Below are positions 41,631 to 50,381 of a stretch of 64,000 nt of DNA, piece by piece. The notes beneath the pieces were generated by a model. The model saw nothing but the letters and a program-made list of their open reading frames with translations, was not told where the DNA came from and searched no databases. A program made the position numbers and the translations under genes. The stretch's first letter is position 1, and each line of letters opens with the position of its first letter. The stretch is from CAVONB01 sp963697205 (GTDB lineage: Bacteria > Pseudomonadota > Alphaproteobacteria > Rhizobiales > Hyphomicrobiaceae): the NCBI GenBank assembly GCA_963697205.1, contig CAVONB010000012.1, forward strand, positions 62,001 through 126,000, in the 5' to 3' direction.

Positions 41631-42491
41631 TCAGCGTCCGAACAGCATCCGCCCGAATATGAAGCGCACGATGCTCCAGCCGTAACGCATCACTACCGCG
41701 CGCAGGATCCAGCTCATCAGCCCGCTGCTCTGGAATCCGAGGAGCGAGCCCAAAACCGAGCGGATGATGCCGGGAAGGCCACCGGACGTACCGATGCCCC
41801 CGCCGCCACCGCCGCGACGGATCATGTCCGACAGGTCGCCGTAAGGATTGCCGCCGCCACCCGAATCGAGCGGCGTCTGCGGGCCCGGCAGAGGCAGCGG
41901 GCTCCCGCCCGCCGACGGCGACGGCACCGGTGGGGCGCGATAGGTGGAATCGCTGCCGCCACCCGGCAGGGGAGGGATGCCGCCCCAGCCGCCGTCCTGA
42001 CCCTGGCGCGGAGCTGATACCCCGCCGCTGGCACCCGGCATGCCCGGAATTTTGCTCAGAATGTCGCCCAGCGACCCGCCGCCCGATTTGGACATGCCGC
42101 CCATGATCATGGCGGCGATGATCGGCAGAAGCTGCTTGATGATGATCTCGCTGAGGCCAGTGGAAGCGGCCGCCCGTGCCGCCACGGCGCGGCTCTTGTC
42201 CTTGCTTCCCAGCACCTGGTCCAGAATGCCGATGCCCGCGCTGCGCATTTCCGGGCTGGTGAGCGACTGCGGGTCGTCCAGCGCCCGGCGGACCTGTGGG
42301 TCGCCCAGCGTCTGGAGCATGTCTGCCAAGCCCCCGCGCGACAGCGTGTTGCGCTCGATCCGTCGGGAAAACTCCGGCAGCACCGCCTGCACGAGGGCCT
42401 CGGTCTGCTCCTGCGACAAGCCATAGGCGCGCCCGATCTCGGCAAAGCCGCCCTGGCCACCCGCCTGCCTCAGCGCGTCTTCCAGTCTCAT
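41631..42491 (-). CDS. DUF937-family (YidB-like) protein with Gly/Pro-rich linker
   Basis: A 286-residue protein. The N-terminal 120 residues (LEDALRQAGGQGGFAEIGRA, LSQEQTEALVQAVLPEFSRR, then a second helical repeat ending in ILDQVLGSKDKSR) match the DUF937/YidB helical repeat. A Met/Gly-rich and Pro-rich disordered stretch follows (SKSGGGSLGDILSKIPGMPG), and the C-terminus is hydrophobic and basic (MRYGWSIVRFIFGRMLFGR), possibly membrane associated. Family function is unknown. Start at the ATG with GGGGAGA upstream; the earlier Met adds only six residues. Confidence 0.8.
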   Translation of the reverse strand: MRLEDALRQAGGQGGFAEIGRAYGLSQEQTEALVQAVLPEFSRRIERNTLSRGGLADMLQTLGDPQVRRALDDPQSLTSPEMRSAGIGILDQVLGSKDKSRAVAARAAASTGLSEIIIKQLLPIIAAMIMGGMSKSGGGSLGDILSKIPGMPGASGGVSAPRQGQDGGWGGIPPLPGGGSDSTYRAPPVPSPSAGGSPLPLPGPQTPLDSGGGGNPYGDLSDMIRRGGGGGGIGTSGGLPGIIRSVLGSLLGFQSSGLMSWILRAVVMRYGWSIVRFIFGRMLFGR

Positions 42492-43005
42492 CGATCGTCT
42501 CCCCGACACCAGTTCCAGCGGAAGTTCCAGCGGACATTGTCTCGCTCAGTGTCGTACACCAGCGCCATTGTGGGCTCTACGGAAAATTCCGCCGGTAGGC
42601 CGCCGCGCCTGGTTCGGACCGGTTCCGGGCTGCCCCAGGCGCGGCCGGCCCCCCCCGGTGAGACCCTGAGAGGTCCCCGGATCTGCGCCCCTGGCCGGCC
42701 CTGGCCGCCCCTGGCCCCGCTCCGTGGCTCCGCCGGTCACGGGACGCGTCCGCGCCCGCCATTAACAGATTTTCCCAAACCCGGCATGGCGCCGACCAAA
42801 ATCCAATTGTGCCCAGGTTGCAACGGTTCGGCGCATTTGGCATGTTCCGCCGCGCTGAGACTCGCTGATACGGGGGCGAGAGGCCGGCGGCCGCACTGCG
42901 TGCCGTCGGTCCTGCCGTTTTGAAGCCCGGTACCTGGGAACCCGATACCTAGGAACCTGCCACGAACAGACCGGCTCGTCGGAAACCGGCACAAGGGACC
43001 ATTCC
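42492..43005. other. Intergenic region upstream of hppA, 514 bp
   Basis: Divergent region between the DUF937 gene and hppA. It is mostly very GC-rich, then turns more AT-rich from 42762 (TTAACAGATTTTCCC), where an hppA promoter may lie. Close to hppA, two 15-bp near-repeats, CGGTACCTGGGAAC and CCGATACCTAGGAAC, stand in tandem at about 42930-42960. No gene seen. Confidence 0.5.
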
Positions 43006-45177
43006 ATGACCACGATCCTATGGGGGATCATCGCCTGCGGGGCGCTGTCGATCCTCTATGCCATAGTCACCATTCAATCCGTGATGAGTGCGGATGCGGG
43101 CTACGCCGCGTATGCAGGAGATCGCCGGCAGCGTCCGCGAGGGTGCACAGGCCTATCTCAACCGCCAGTACACGACGATCGGCATGGTCGGCGTCGTCAT
43201 CTTCGTTCTCGCCTGGCTTCTGCTCGGCGGTCTCGTCGCCGTCGGCTTCCTTGTCGGCGCCGTACTGTCCGGCCTCGCCGGCTACATCGGCATGAACGTT
43301 TCGGTGCGCGCCAACGTACGCACCGCGCAGGCGGCCACCCAGTCGCTCGCTGCCGGTCTCGACATCGCCTTCAAGTCGGGCGCCGTCACGGGCATGCTCG
43401 TCGCCGGTCTCGCGCTGCTCGGCGTCGCCGGCTACTTCCTGGTGCTGGTCGGCATGCTGGGACTTCAGCCCAACGTCGCGCACCGTGATCGACTGCGCTC
43501 GTCGCGCTCGGCTTCGGCGCATCGCTGATCTCGATCTTCGCTCGTCTCGGCGGCGGCATCTTCACCAAGGGTGCCGACGTCGGCGGTGATCTCGTCGGCA
43601 AGGTCGAAGCCGGCATTCCCGAGGACGATCCGCGCAACCCCGCGACCATTGCCGACAACGTCGGCGACAACGTCGGTGACTGCGCCGGCATGGCCGCCGA
43701 CCTGTTCGAGACCTACGCCGTGACCGTGGTTGCCACGATGGTGCTGGCCGCGATCTTCTTCGGCGGCCAGTCGACGCTCGGCGCGCTGATGCTCTATCCG
43801 CTCGCCATCTGCGCGGCGTGCATCGTCACGTCGATCATCGGCACCTACTTCGTCAAGCTCGGCTCCAACAACTCGATCATGGGCGCGCTCTATCGCGGCG
43901 TGATCGCCTCGGCCGTGCTGTCGGTCGGCGGCCTTTACCTCGCGACCGAGTTCGTCCTCGGCACGTGGGGCACGGTCGGCACGGCGGCCGGCATGACCAT
44001 CACCGGTCAAAGCCTGTTCCTCTGCGGCCTCGTCGGCTTGGCTGTGACCGGCCTCATCGTCTGGATCACGGAGTACTACACCGGCATCGGCTACCGTCCG
44101 GTGCGCTCGATCAGCCAGGCGTCCGTCACCGGCCACGGCACCAACGTGATCCAGGGTCTCGCTGTCAGCCTCGAGGCGTGCGCACTGCCGACGATCGTCA
44201 TCGTCGCCGGCATCATCATCACGTTCAAGCTCGCGGGCCTGTTCGGCACGGCGATCGCCACGACGACGATGCTCGGTCTCGCCGGCATGATCGTGGCGCT
44301 CGACGCGTTCGGCCCGGTCACCGACAACGCCGGCGGCATCGCCGAGATGGCGGGCCTGCCCAAGGAGGTGCGCCGCTCGACCGACGCGCTCGACGCGGTC
44401 GGCAATACCACCAAGGCCGTGACCAAGGGCTATGCCATCGGTTCGGCCGGTCTCGGCGCTCTGGTGCTGTTTGCGGCCTACAGCTACGACCTGCAGTACT
44501 TCATAAACGAGGCCAACAAGGCCGGTTCGACGTCGTTCCAGTACTTCAAGGGCGTCGTTCCCGACTTCTCGCTGGCCAACCCTTACGTGGTGGTCGGCCT
44601 GCTGCTCGGCGGTCTCATCCCCTACCTCTTCGGCGGCATGGCGATGACGGCTGTCGGCCGCGCGGCGGGTTCGATCGTCGAGGAGGTCCGTCGCCAGTTC
44701 AAGGAGAAGCCGGGCATCATGAAGGGCACCGACAAGCCCGACTACGCCCGCGCCGTCGACCTGCTGACGCGGGCCGCCATCAAGGAGATGGTGATCCCCT
44801 CGTTGCTGCCGGTGCTCTCGCCGATCGTGCTCTACTTCGTCATCCTGTGGGTGGCCGGTGGCGGCGTGGCAGGCAAGTCGGCCGCCTTCTCCGCGGTCGG
44901 CGCCATGCTGCTCGGCGTGATCGTCACGGGCCTGTTCGTCGCCATCTCGATGACGTCGGGCGGCGGCGCCTGGGACAACGCCAAGAAGTCCTTCGAGGAC
45001 GGCTTCGTCGACAAGGACGGCGTGAAGCACATCAAGGGCTCGGAGGCCCACAAGGCGTCCGTCACCGGCGACACCGTCGGCGATCCCTACAAGGACACCG
45101 CCGGTCCCGCCGTCAACCCGGCGATCAAGATCACCAACATCGTCGCGCTTCTGCTGCTCGCCGTGTTGGCTCACTGA
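43006..45177 (+). pseudogene. hppA: K+-independent-type proton-pumping membrane pyrophosphatase, interrupted by frameshifts
   Basis: Membrane-integral pyrophosphatase that couples PPi hydrolysis to proton export, about 720 residues once repaired. The N-terminus ends at SVMSADAG; an extra T near 43102 breaks the frame, which resumes as TPRMQEIAGSVREGAQAYLN. Two more single-base insertions near 43478 and 43494 surround RTVID, after which ALVALGFGASLISIFARLGG continues to the end without a break. Active-site motifs are complete: DVGGDLVGKVEAGIPEDDPR and DNVGDNVGDCAGMAADLFE. The sequence GNTTKAVTKGYAIGS has Lys at the position that is Ala in K+-dependent enzymes, so this should be the K+-independent type. 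A terminator follows. Probably functional in the organism. Confidence 0.9.
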
Positions 45178-45206
45178 GCCCGATCAAGGTCCGCGAACAA
45201 ACTGCG

Positions 45207-45236
45207 AAAAGGCCCCGCGCAAGCGGGGCCTTTGTC
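45207..45236 (+). terminator. Rho-independent terminator of hppA
   Basis: GGCCCCGC-GCAA-GCGGGGCC stem-loop (45211-45230) followed by TTTGTCGTTT, preceded by AAAA, so it can also act on the convergent minus-strand operon. Confidence 0.8.
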
Positions 45237-45256
45237 GTTTCGACTTCGTGGTGTTG

Positions 45257-46483
45257 TCAGACCGTCGTCTTATATTTCGCCGGCACCTCGAACCCGAACA
45301 GCCGAGCCGCGTTAAGCCCGAGGATGTTGCGCTTGGCGGTCTCGTCGAGGAAATCGAGATCCCAGATCTTCGAGGGCAGGTCGAAATCCCAGTGCGGCCA
45401 GTCCGACGCATAGAGCAACTGCGTCGGCGCGTTGATTGCCTTGAACGTCGCCTTCAACAGATCCGGGTCCGTCTGCTCCATCGGCTGCATCGTGTAGAAC
45501 ATTTCGCGCATGTAGTGCGACGGCGGCGCCTTGAGCAGCGGCGCCTCCGACGAGCGCATCATGTACTCGCTGTCGAGCCGCTGCATCATGAACGGGATCC
45601 ACGACAGCCCGCTTTCCACCCAAAGCACCTTGAGCTTGGGAAAGCGCTCCGGCATGCCGTTGATGACCCAGTTCGTCATGTGCACCATGTTGCACAGCAC
45701 GAACGAGATCGCGTGCATGGAGATGAATCGGTTGAGTTGGCTCGTGTACTGGTCCTGCCAGTAGTTGGCCGCGTGGAACGCGATCACCTGGCCCGACTCT
45801 TCCAGCATCCGGTAAAGGCGCGCGTAGACATTGGAATGCACCGGCTTGAACCGCGTCGAGGAGACGAGGAAGCCGGCGACACCCTTCGCTCCCAGGTAAC
45901 GCTTTACGGTCGCTTCCGCCGCCTCGGGCGAGTTGAACGGCACGTAGAGGAAACCCTTGATCCGTTTATCGTGCGGCAGGATCTTCTCGACCATCCACCG
46001 GTTGAACGCACCCGCCAATGCCGCTTCCGTCTCCGGCACTGGATGCGCACCCAGCGTCAGCATCGCGCCGGTGAACATCACCTGGTAGTCGAGGCCCATC
46101 GCCTCGATCGCTTTGCGCGCAAGCACCACCTCGCGCGGCACCGACGTATCCGTCACCGGCTCGCGAAGTCCCGCGCCGCCGTGCGGGATGCGACCCCAAA
46201 CGGCCTGCCACTGTAACCCGGACTGGCCCGAGAGCAGGGCGCCGCGCCCCCCGTTCATCGACAGCGCGTTGGCGCGGATGATGGGATCCTCGATATAGCT
46301 CAGCACCTCCGGCCAGTTCTGGTCGTCGCCGATGTGCGCGTCGATGTCGACGATGAACACGTCGTCGTGGAAGCGGCGCCTGTCCGCCTGCCGGCGCGCG
46401 AGCGCCAGCACCTCGTTGCTGTCCGACAGCTCGTGATGCACCTCGTAGGTGCGCTGCGGGGGCGGCGGCGAATCCTGAGCCAT
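45257..46483 (-). CDS. Amidohydrolase-family protein (Amidohydro_2/ACMSD-like), copy 2
   Basis: A 408-residue TIM-barrel metal hydrolase or decarboxylase of the Amidohydro_2 type. The first metal motif is IVDIDAHIGDDQNW, further barrel motifs are VIAFHAANYW and ISMHAISFVL, and the final Asp lies in ASDWPHWDFDLPSKIWDL. It is clearly paralogous to the gene just upstream (copy 1, 46508): they share long identical segments such as SDWPHWDFDLP, HYMR and WVINGMP/IP. AGGGAGCG precedes the ATG. Last gene of the minus-strand Rieske operon. The family includes ring-acid decarboxylases and hydrolases; substrate unknown. Confidence 0.85.
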   Translation of the reverse strand: MAQDSPPPPQRTYEVHHELSDSNEVLALARRQADRRRFHDDVFIVDIDAHIGDDQNWPEVLSYIEDPIIRANALSMNGGRGALLSGQSGLQWQAVWGRIPHGGAGLREPVTDTSVPREVVLARKAIEAMGLDYQVMFTGAMLTLGAHPVPETEAALAGAFNRWMVEKILPHDKRIKGFLYVPFNSPEAAEATVKRYLGAKGVAGFLVSSTRFKPVHSNVYARLYRMLEESGQVIAFHAANYWQDQYTSQLNRFISMHAISFVLCNMVHMTNWVINGMPERFPKLKVLWVESGLSWIPFMMQRLDSEYMMRSSEAPLLKAPPSHYMREMFYTMQPMEQTDPDLLKATFKAINAPTQLLYASDWPHWDFDLPSKIWDLDFLDETAKRNILGLNAARLFGFEVPAKYKTTV

Positions 46484-46507
46484 CGGTCGCTCCCTGGATC
46501 TGTGGGG

Positions 46508-47746
46508 CTATTCGGCGGCCTGCCGGGCCGGCTGGCGATACTTCGCCGGGATCGGCAGGTTGAACACGCGCGCGGCGTTGAAGCCGAGGATGTTGCGCTT
46601 GTCGTCCTCGCTCAGGCCAGGCAGATCCCAGATCTTCGCCGGCAGGTCGAAGTCCCAGTGCGGCCAGTCCGAGCAGAACAGCAGCTGCGATTTGGCGTTG
46701 ATCGCCTCCAGCGTGCCCTCCAGCAGCTTGTCGTTGGTCTGCTCCATCGGCTGCGAGGTGTAGAACATCTGGCGCATGTAGTGCGACGGCGGCTCTTTCA
46801 AGAGCGGCGCCTCCGACTGGCGCATCATGAACTCATGGTCGAGACGCTGCATGATGAAGGGAAGCCAGGCGAGCCCGCTCTCGATCCACACAGTCTTCAG
46901 CTTGGGGAAGCGCACGGGAATGCCATTGATCACCCAGTTCGTCAGATGCACCAGATTGCACAACACGAACGAGATCGCGTGCATCGACAGGAAGCGGTTG
47001 AGCTGGGCGGTATACTCGTTCTGCCAGTTGTGGTGCGCATGGAAACCGATCGGCTCGCCGGCTTCTTCCAGCATGCGATAGACGCGCATGTATTCGTTGG
47101 CGTGCACCGGCTTATGGCGCGACGAGGTAACCAGGAAGCCCGCCACGCCCGGTTTGCCAAGGAAGCGCTTGACGGTCGCCTCGGCGGCTTCCGGCGTGTT
47201 GAACGGCAGGTAGAGCATCGCCTTCACGCGCGGATCGGCGGGCAGCACCTTCTCAACCATCCAGCGGTTGTAGGCGTTGGCGAGTTCGACCTCGATCTCC
47301 GGCACCGGATGCATGCCCAGGAACAAAAGCCCGTTGGGGAACATCACTTGGTAGTCGAGACCCATGGAGTCGATCGCCTTGCGCGCGATCGCGATCTCGC
47401 GCGGCACGGACTTGTCCTGCGGCTGCTCCTTGATGCCGGCGCCGTGCGGGATGCGCCCGCCGACGTGCTGCCACTGCAACCCGCCCGAGCCGTTGAGCAG
47501 CACGCCGCGGCTGGCCGCGTTGGGGCCGAACGAGAACGCGGCCTCGCGGATCACCGGGTTCTCGATGAACGTGAGCACGTCGGCCCAGTTCTGGTTGTCG
47601 CCGACGTGGGCGTCGACGTCCACGATGAACACGTCGTCGAAATTGCGCCGCTTGGCCTGCCGGCGCGCGTGCGCCAGCAACTCGTTGGAATCCGACGTAT
47701 CCTTGATTTCCTCGAACGTCCTGTCGAAGCCGCCGTCCTGGGTCAT
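46508..47746 (-). CDS. Amidohydrolase-family protein (Amidohydro_2/ACMSD-like), copy 1
   Basis: A 412-residue paralogue of the following gene, 24 bp apart. Shared landmarks: IVDVDAHVGDNQNWADVL at the N-terminal metal site, GLDYQVMF, FLVTSSRHKPVHANEY, ISFVLCNLVHLTNWVINGIP and CSDWPHWDFDLPAKIWDLPG. AAGGAG precedes the ATG. Two adjacent similar barrels may form a heteromer or act on two related substrates. The upstream Rieske protein suggests an oxygenase or electron-transfer link, but no oxygenase large subunit is visible. Confidence 0.85.
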   Translation of the reverse strand: MTQDGGFDRTFEEIKDTSDSNELLAHARRQAKRRNFDDVFIVDVDAHVGDNQNWADVLTFIENPVIREAAFSFGPNAASRGVLLNGSGGLQWQHVGGRIPHGAGIKEQPQDKSVPREIAIARKAIDSMGLDYQVMFPNGLLFLGMHPVPEIEVELANAYNRWMVEKVLPADPRVKAMLYLPFNTPEAAEATVKRFLGKPGVAGFLVTSSRHKPVHANEYMRVYRMLEEAGEPIGFHAHHNWQNEYTAQLNRFLSMHAISFVLCNLVHLTNWVINGIPVRFPKLKTVWIESGLAWLPFIMQRLDHEFMMRQSEAPLLKEPPSHYMRQMFYTSQPMEQTNDKLLEGTLEAINAKSQLLFCSDWPHWDFDLPAKIWDLPGLSEDDKRNILGFNAARVFNLPIPAKYRQPARQAAE

Positions 47747-47780
47747 CGGTGTTCTCCTTGGGAGACGATAGAAAATGGGC

Positions 47781-48137
47781 TCAGTCGATCGCCGTCTCGT
47801 CGTTGCGGCGTGGTCGCGAGCCCCACATGCTCAAGTCGAACAGGTTGAGGTCGACAACGCGGATCAGGTCGGTCACCGTCACGCATACCTCGGTGGCGTT
47901 GACGGACTGGCGCGCCGTCACCGGCAGGAAGTAGCGATCCTCGACGTCGACCTTGCGCGCATAAAGGCGCACCGCCGCCGTCATCAACTGCTGCACGGCC
48001 TCGTCGGGGATGTCGCCCGTCGCCTCGTTCTCCAGCGCCCGCTCGGCGGCCTCGAAGGCATCCTTGGCGGCCCTGACCAGCGTCGCGACGTCGGCGCCGC
48101 CGACCGTGCCCTGGGCCTCAGTCAGTGAAGAGGACAT
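47781..48137 (-). CDS. Conserved-looking small protein of unknown function in the Rieske/amidohydrolase operon
   Basis: A 118-residue soluble protein I do not recognise. The first 50 residues are helical and acidic (VRAAKDAFEAAERALENEAT); the second half includes VRLYARKVDVEDRYFLPVTA and VTDLIRVVDLNLFDLSMWGS, amphipathic and rather hydrophobic, ending in an acidic tail. No signal peptide, Cys pairs or known motif. Its start overlaps the end of the Rieske gene by 20 bp and it is followed 34 bp later by the amidohydrolase pair, so it is a fixed part of this operon, perhaps a subunit or maturation factor for its neighbours. Confidence 0.72.
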   Translation of the reverse strand: MSSSLTEAQGTVGGADVATLVRAAKDAFEAAERALENEATGDIPDEAVQQLMTAAVRLYARKVDVEDRYFLPVTARQSVNATEVCVTVTDLIRVVDLNLFDLSMWGSRPRRNDETAID

Positions 48138-48489
48138 AGACTTTCCCTTCCTTCACGGCAGTCTTGTAGCCCTTGAGCTTTGTGTTCGGCTCGCCGGGAT
48201 GCTGGCCGGTGCGCAGGTTGAACTCGAAACCATGCCACGGACAGACGAGGTGCACATCCTCCTCCACCCAGCGCATCCCGTGACTTTTGCCGTCGGCGTC
48301 GATCGTCTCGGCGACGCGGTTCAGGATGCGACCCTGGCAGACAGGCCCGCCCATGTGCGGGCACTCGCTCTCCCAGGCGTAGAAGTCGTCGCCGAGCCGG
48401 AAGACGCCGATCTCGCGCTCGCCCTCCACGACGATCTTGCGGTCCCGCTCGCCGAACGCGGACACCTCGCCCACCAGGATCTCTTTCAT
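48118..48489 (-). CDS. Rieske [2Fe-2S] ferredoxin-like protein
   Basis: A 123-residue protein consisting of one Rieske domain. The cluster ligands are C-x-H in SECPHMGGPVC and C-x2-H in VCPWHGFEF, with a 30-residue insertion between them (AETIDADGKSHGMRWVEED) that is longer than in NirD or BphF types. The C-terminus KLKGYKTAVKEGKVYVLFTD is standard. Without a transmembrane segment or signal peptide it is a cytoplasmic electron carrier. The ATG at 48489 is preceded by GGGGAGAAG. It lies between the molybdoenzyme complex and the amidohydrolase pair and overlaps the next gene. Confidence 0.92.
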   Translation of the reverse strand: MKEILVGEVSAFGERDRKIVVEGEREIGVFRLGDDFYAWESECPHMGGPVCQGRILNRVAETIDADGKSHGMRWVEEDVHLVCPWHGFEFNLRTGQHPGEPNTKLKGYKTAVKEGKVYVLFTD

Positions 48490-48633
48490 CGCGCTTCTCC
48501 CCAGCCGGCGGGGCCGGCACTTTATCGCTCGCTTATTTGCGCCGAGTTTGCCGTGATGCGCGCCCGGCGGCAAGCCGCATGGGTGCATAGCTTAGCCGCA
48601 GGCAAGGTTGTGGGATGGGGCAGCCGCTGCTCC

Positions 48634-49596
48634 TTATGCCGCCTGTTTACCGTAGTAGAGCATCGCCACGTGCTCGGCCTCCGCGAAGAACAGCCAGCGC
48701 TCCGTCAGAATGCCGAAAGCTGAGGCCAGCACGGCCAGCACGGCGAGTAACATCGCCCAAAGCCCACCCAGCATGTAGCCCGCAACCAACAGTGCGATCG
48801 GCACCACGAACGCGAAAACCACGGCCAGCGGCCGCAGCGCCTCCACATGTCGCCGCGCGATTTGAAAGCCCATCTCGCGCATGACGAAGTTCGCCTGCGT
48901 GTGCGGGGCTTCCACCTGCCGCACCTGGCCGAAGCGGCCGAGCCCGGTCGCCGAGCCCGCCGTCAGGTCGCGCGGGCTTGCGTCGATGGCCGACCAGTAG
49001 ACCGCTTTCATCACCCAGCCGAGCGCCAGGAACGCCACCGCGAGCCAGATATGGCCACGCATCAGCCCGCCGTGCGCGGCGAGCAGCAAGCACAGCAGCA
49101 CCGCCCCCGTCGCCAGCGCCAGCACGACATAGACCGGCATTGTCAGCGGCTGCGCCCAAGCGCGGATCGTCGGCAGCGACGCGTAGATCATGCCGGTACA
49201 GACGACCGTGGCCAGCGCGCCCGCCACCGTCAGCCACGCCGCCAGCGCTCCCCAGCCGCCGAGAAGGCCCGCGTTGGTCGGCCCCCCGATGATCCACGCA
49301 TAGGCGAGCGCCAGCGCGGGCACGTAGGTGGCGACGGCGGCGACGCCCTCGCGCGACAGCCACGAGGAACGCCACTGGCTCATGGCGCGCCACGCACGCT
49401 CGGGGTGCCCCAGATGCAGCGTGGAGGACAAAAGTCCCGACGTAATGAGGGCGAGCGCCAGCCCGAGGCCGGCCACGCCGAGCCCCGTCGTCAGCGGCAC
49501 GAGTCCCAGCGCGCCCAGAGCGGCGAGCCAGATCAGCAGGCCGTAGCCGGCGCCCGAGGCGGCGGTGAAGTAGATCACGGAGTAGGCGGGATGCAT
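48634..49596 (-). CDS. soeC: DmsC-type membrane anchor subunit (SoeC-like)
   Basis: A 320-residue membrane anchor with eight or nine hydrophobic segments, of the DMSO reductase anchor (DmsC) family. TLHLGHPERAWRAMSQWRSS in the second loop is the conserved quinone-site region of this family. It is 14 bp downstream of the Fe-S subunit gene, with GAGGAGG before its ATG. In SoeABC the anchor passes electrons from cytoplasmic sulfite oxidation to quinone; here the same role is inferred from the gene order and from the large subunit. Alternative: another DMSO-reductase-like or polysulfide-type enzyme. Confidence 0.83.
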   Translation of the reverse strand: MHPAYSVIYFTAASGAGYGLLIWLAALGALGLVPLTTGLGVAGLGLALALITSGLLSSTLHLGHPERAWRAMSQWRSSWLSREGVAAVATYVPALALAYAWIIGGPTNAGLLGGWGALAAWLTVAGALATVVCTGMIYASLPTIRAWAQPLTMPVYVVLALATGAVLLCLLLAAHGGLMRGHIWLAVAFLALGWVMKAVYWSAIDASPRDLTAGSATGLGRFGQVRQVEAPHTQANFVMREMGFQIARRHVEALRPLAVVFAFVVPIALLVAGYMLGGLWAMLLAVLAVLASAFGILTERWLFFAEAEHVAMLYYGKQAA

Positions 49597-49610
49597 CGCG
49601 TTTGTCCTCC

Positions 49611-50381
49611 TCAGCGCGACAGCATCTTGTCGGCCCAGGCAAAGAAGCGCTCGGTGGCGCTGCCGTCGGGCGCGGCGGACTGTTCGGTGGCCGGAGTGTG
49701 AGCAGGTTGGCGGGCGCCGTCGGCGCGCTGGCGCGGCGGAAGGTACTTGTTGACCGGGCGGTAGCCGAGTTCGGGCATCAGGTCGTAGCCCTCGCGCTCG
49801 GAAACGAGCTTCGACACTGCACTAGCCGGATCGCCCAGATCGCCGAAGTGGCGTGCCCCCGTCGGGCAGGCGCGCACGCACGCGGGAATACGATCCTCAG
49901 GCTGGAACGTCTCGTTATAGATGCGGTCGACGCACAGCGTGCACTTCTTCATCACGCCGTCATCCTGGTCGTATTCGCGCGCACCGTACGGGCACGCCCA
50001 CGAGCACAGCTTGCAGCCGATGCAGGTGTCGGGGTTGACGAGCACGATGCCATCTTCCGACCGCTTGTAGGAGGCGCCCGTCGGGCACACCGTCACGCAT
50101 GCCGGCGTCTCGCAATGCAGGCACGAGCGCGGGAAGTGTACGGTCCGGCTCTGCGCGGGCCTGGGCCCGACACCCGGCTCCATCACCTCGTAGGTGTGCA
50201 CCCGGTTGAGCCAGACGCCGTGCGGATCGGCACCGTAGGCGTCGTGGTCGGAAAGCGGCGCGGAGTAGCCTTGCGTGTTCCACTCCTTGCACGAGGTGGC
50301 GCACGCCTGGCAGCCCACGCACGTGTCGAGGTCGATGACGAGGCCGAGCTTTTTCGGCGTGGAGGCGGGGAGCGACGTCAT
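49611..50381 (-). CDS. soeB: Iron-sulfur subunit of a molybdoenzyme (DmsB/SoeB-like)
   Basis: A 256-residue electron-transfer subunit with four [4Fe-4S] motifs: DTCVGCQACATSCKEWN, SCLHCETPACVTVCPTGA, DTCIGCKLCSWACPYGA and CTLCVDRIYN, the last closing with CVRACPTGARHFGD. There is no signal peptide, so the complex faces the cytoplasm. An ATGA overlap with the large-subunit gene and AGGAGG before the ATG show translational coupling. The C-terminal 50 residues are a low-complexity extension (PATEQSAAPDGSATERF) that ends in WADKMLSR. Confidence 0.88.
   Translation of the reverse strand: MTSLPASTPKKLGLVIDLDTCVGCQACATSCKEWNTQGYSAPLSDHDAYGADPHGVWLNRVHTYEVMEPGVGPRPAQSRTVHFPRSCLHCETPACVTVCPTGASYKRSEDGIVLVNPDTCIGCKLCSWACPYGAREYDQDDGVMKKCTLCVDRIYNETFQPEDRIPACVRACPTGARHFGDLGDPASAVSKLVSEREGYDLMPELGYRPVNKYLPPRQRADGARQPAHTPATEQSAAPDGSATERFFAWADKMLSR

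Noticed and set aside
43818..45413. A 531-residue plus-strand open frame across hppA and its terminator
   Set aside because: Out of frame with the pyrophosphatase motifs and extends through the terminator; low-complexity Arg/Gly/His composition.
45257..47746. Adjacent amidohydrolases considered as one gene split by a frameshift
   Set aside because: Each is full length with its own start, ribosome binding site and complete set of barrel motifs; they are paralogues.
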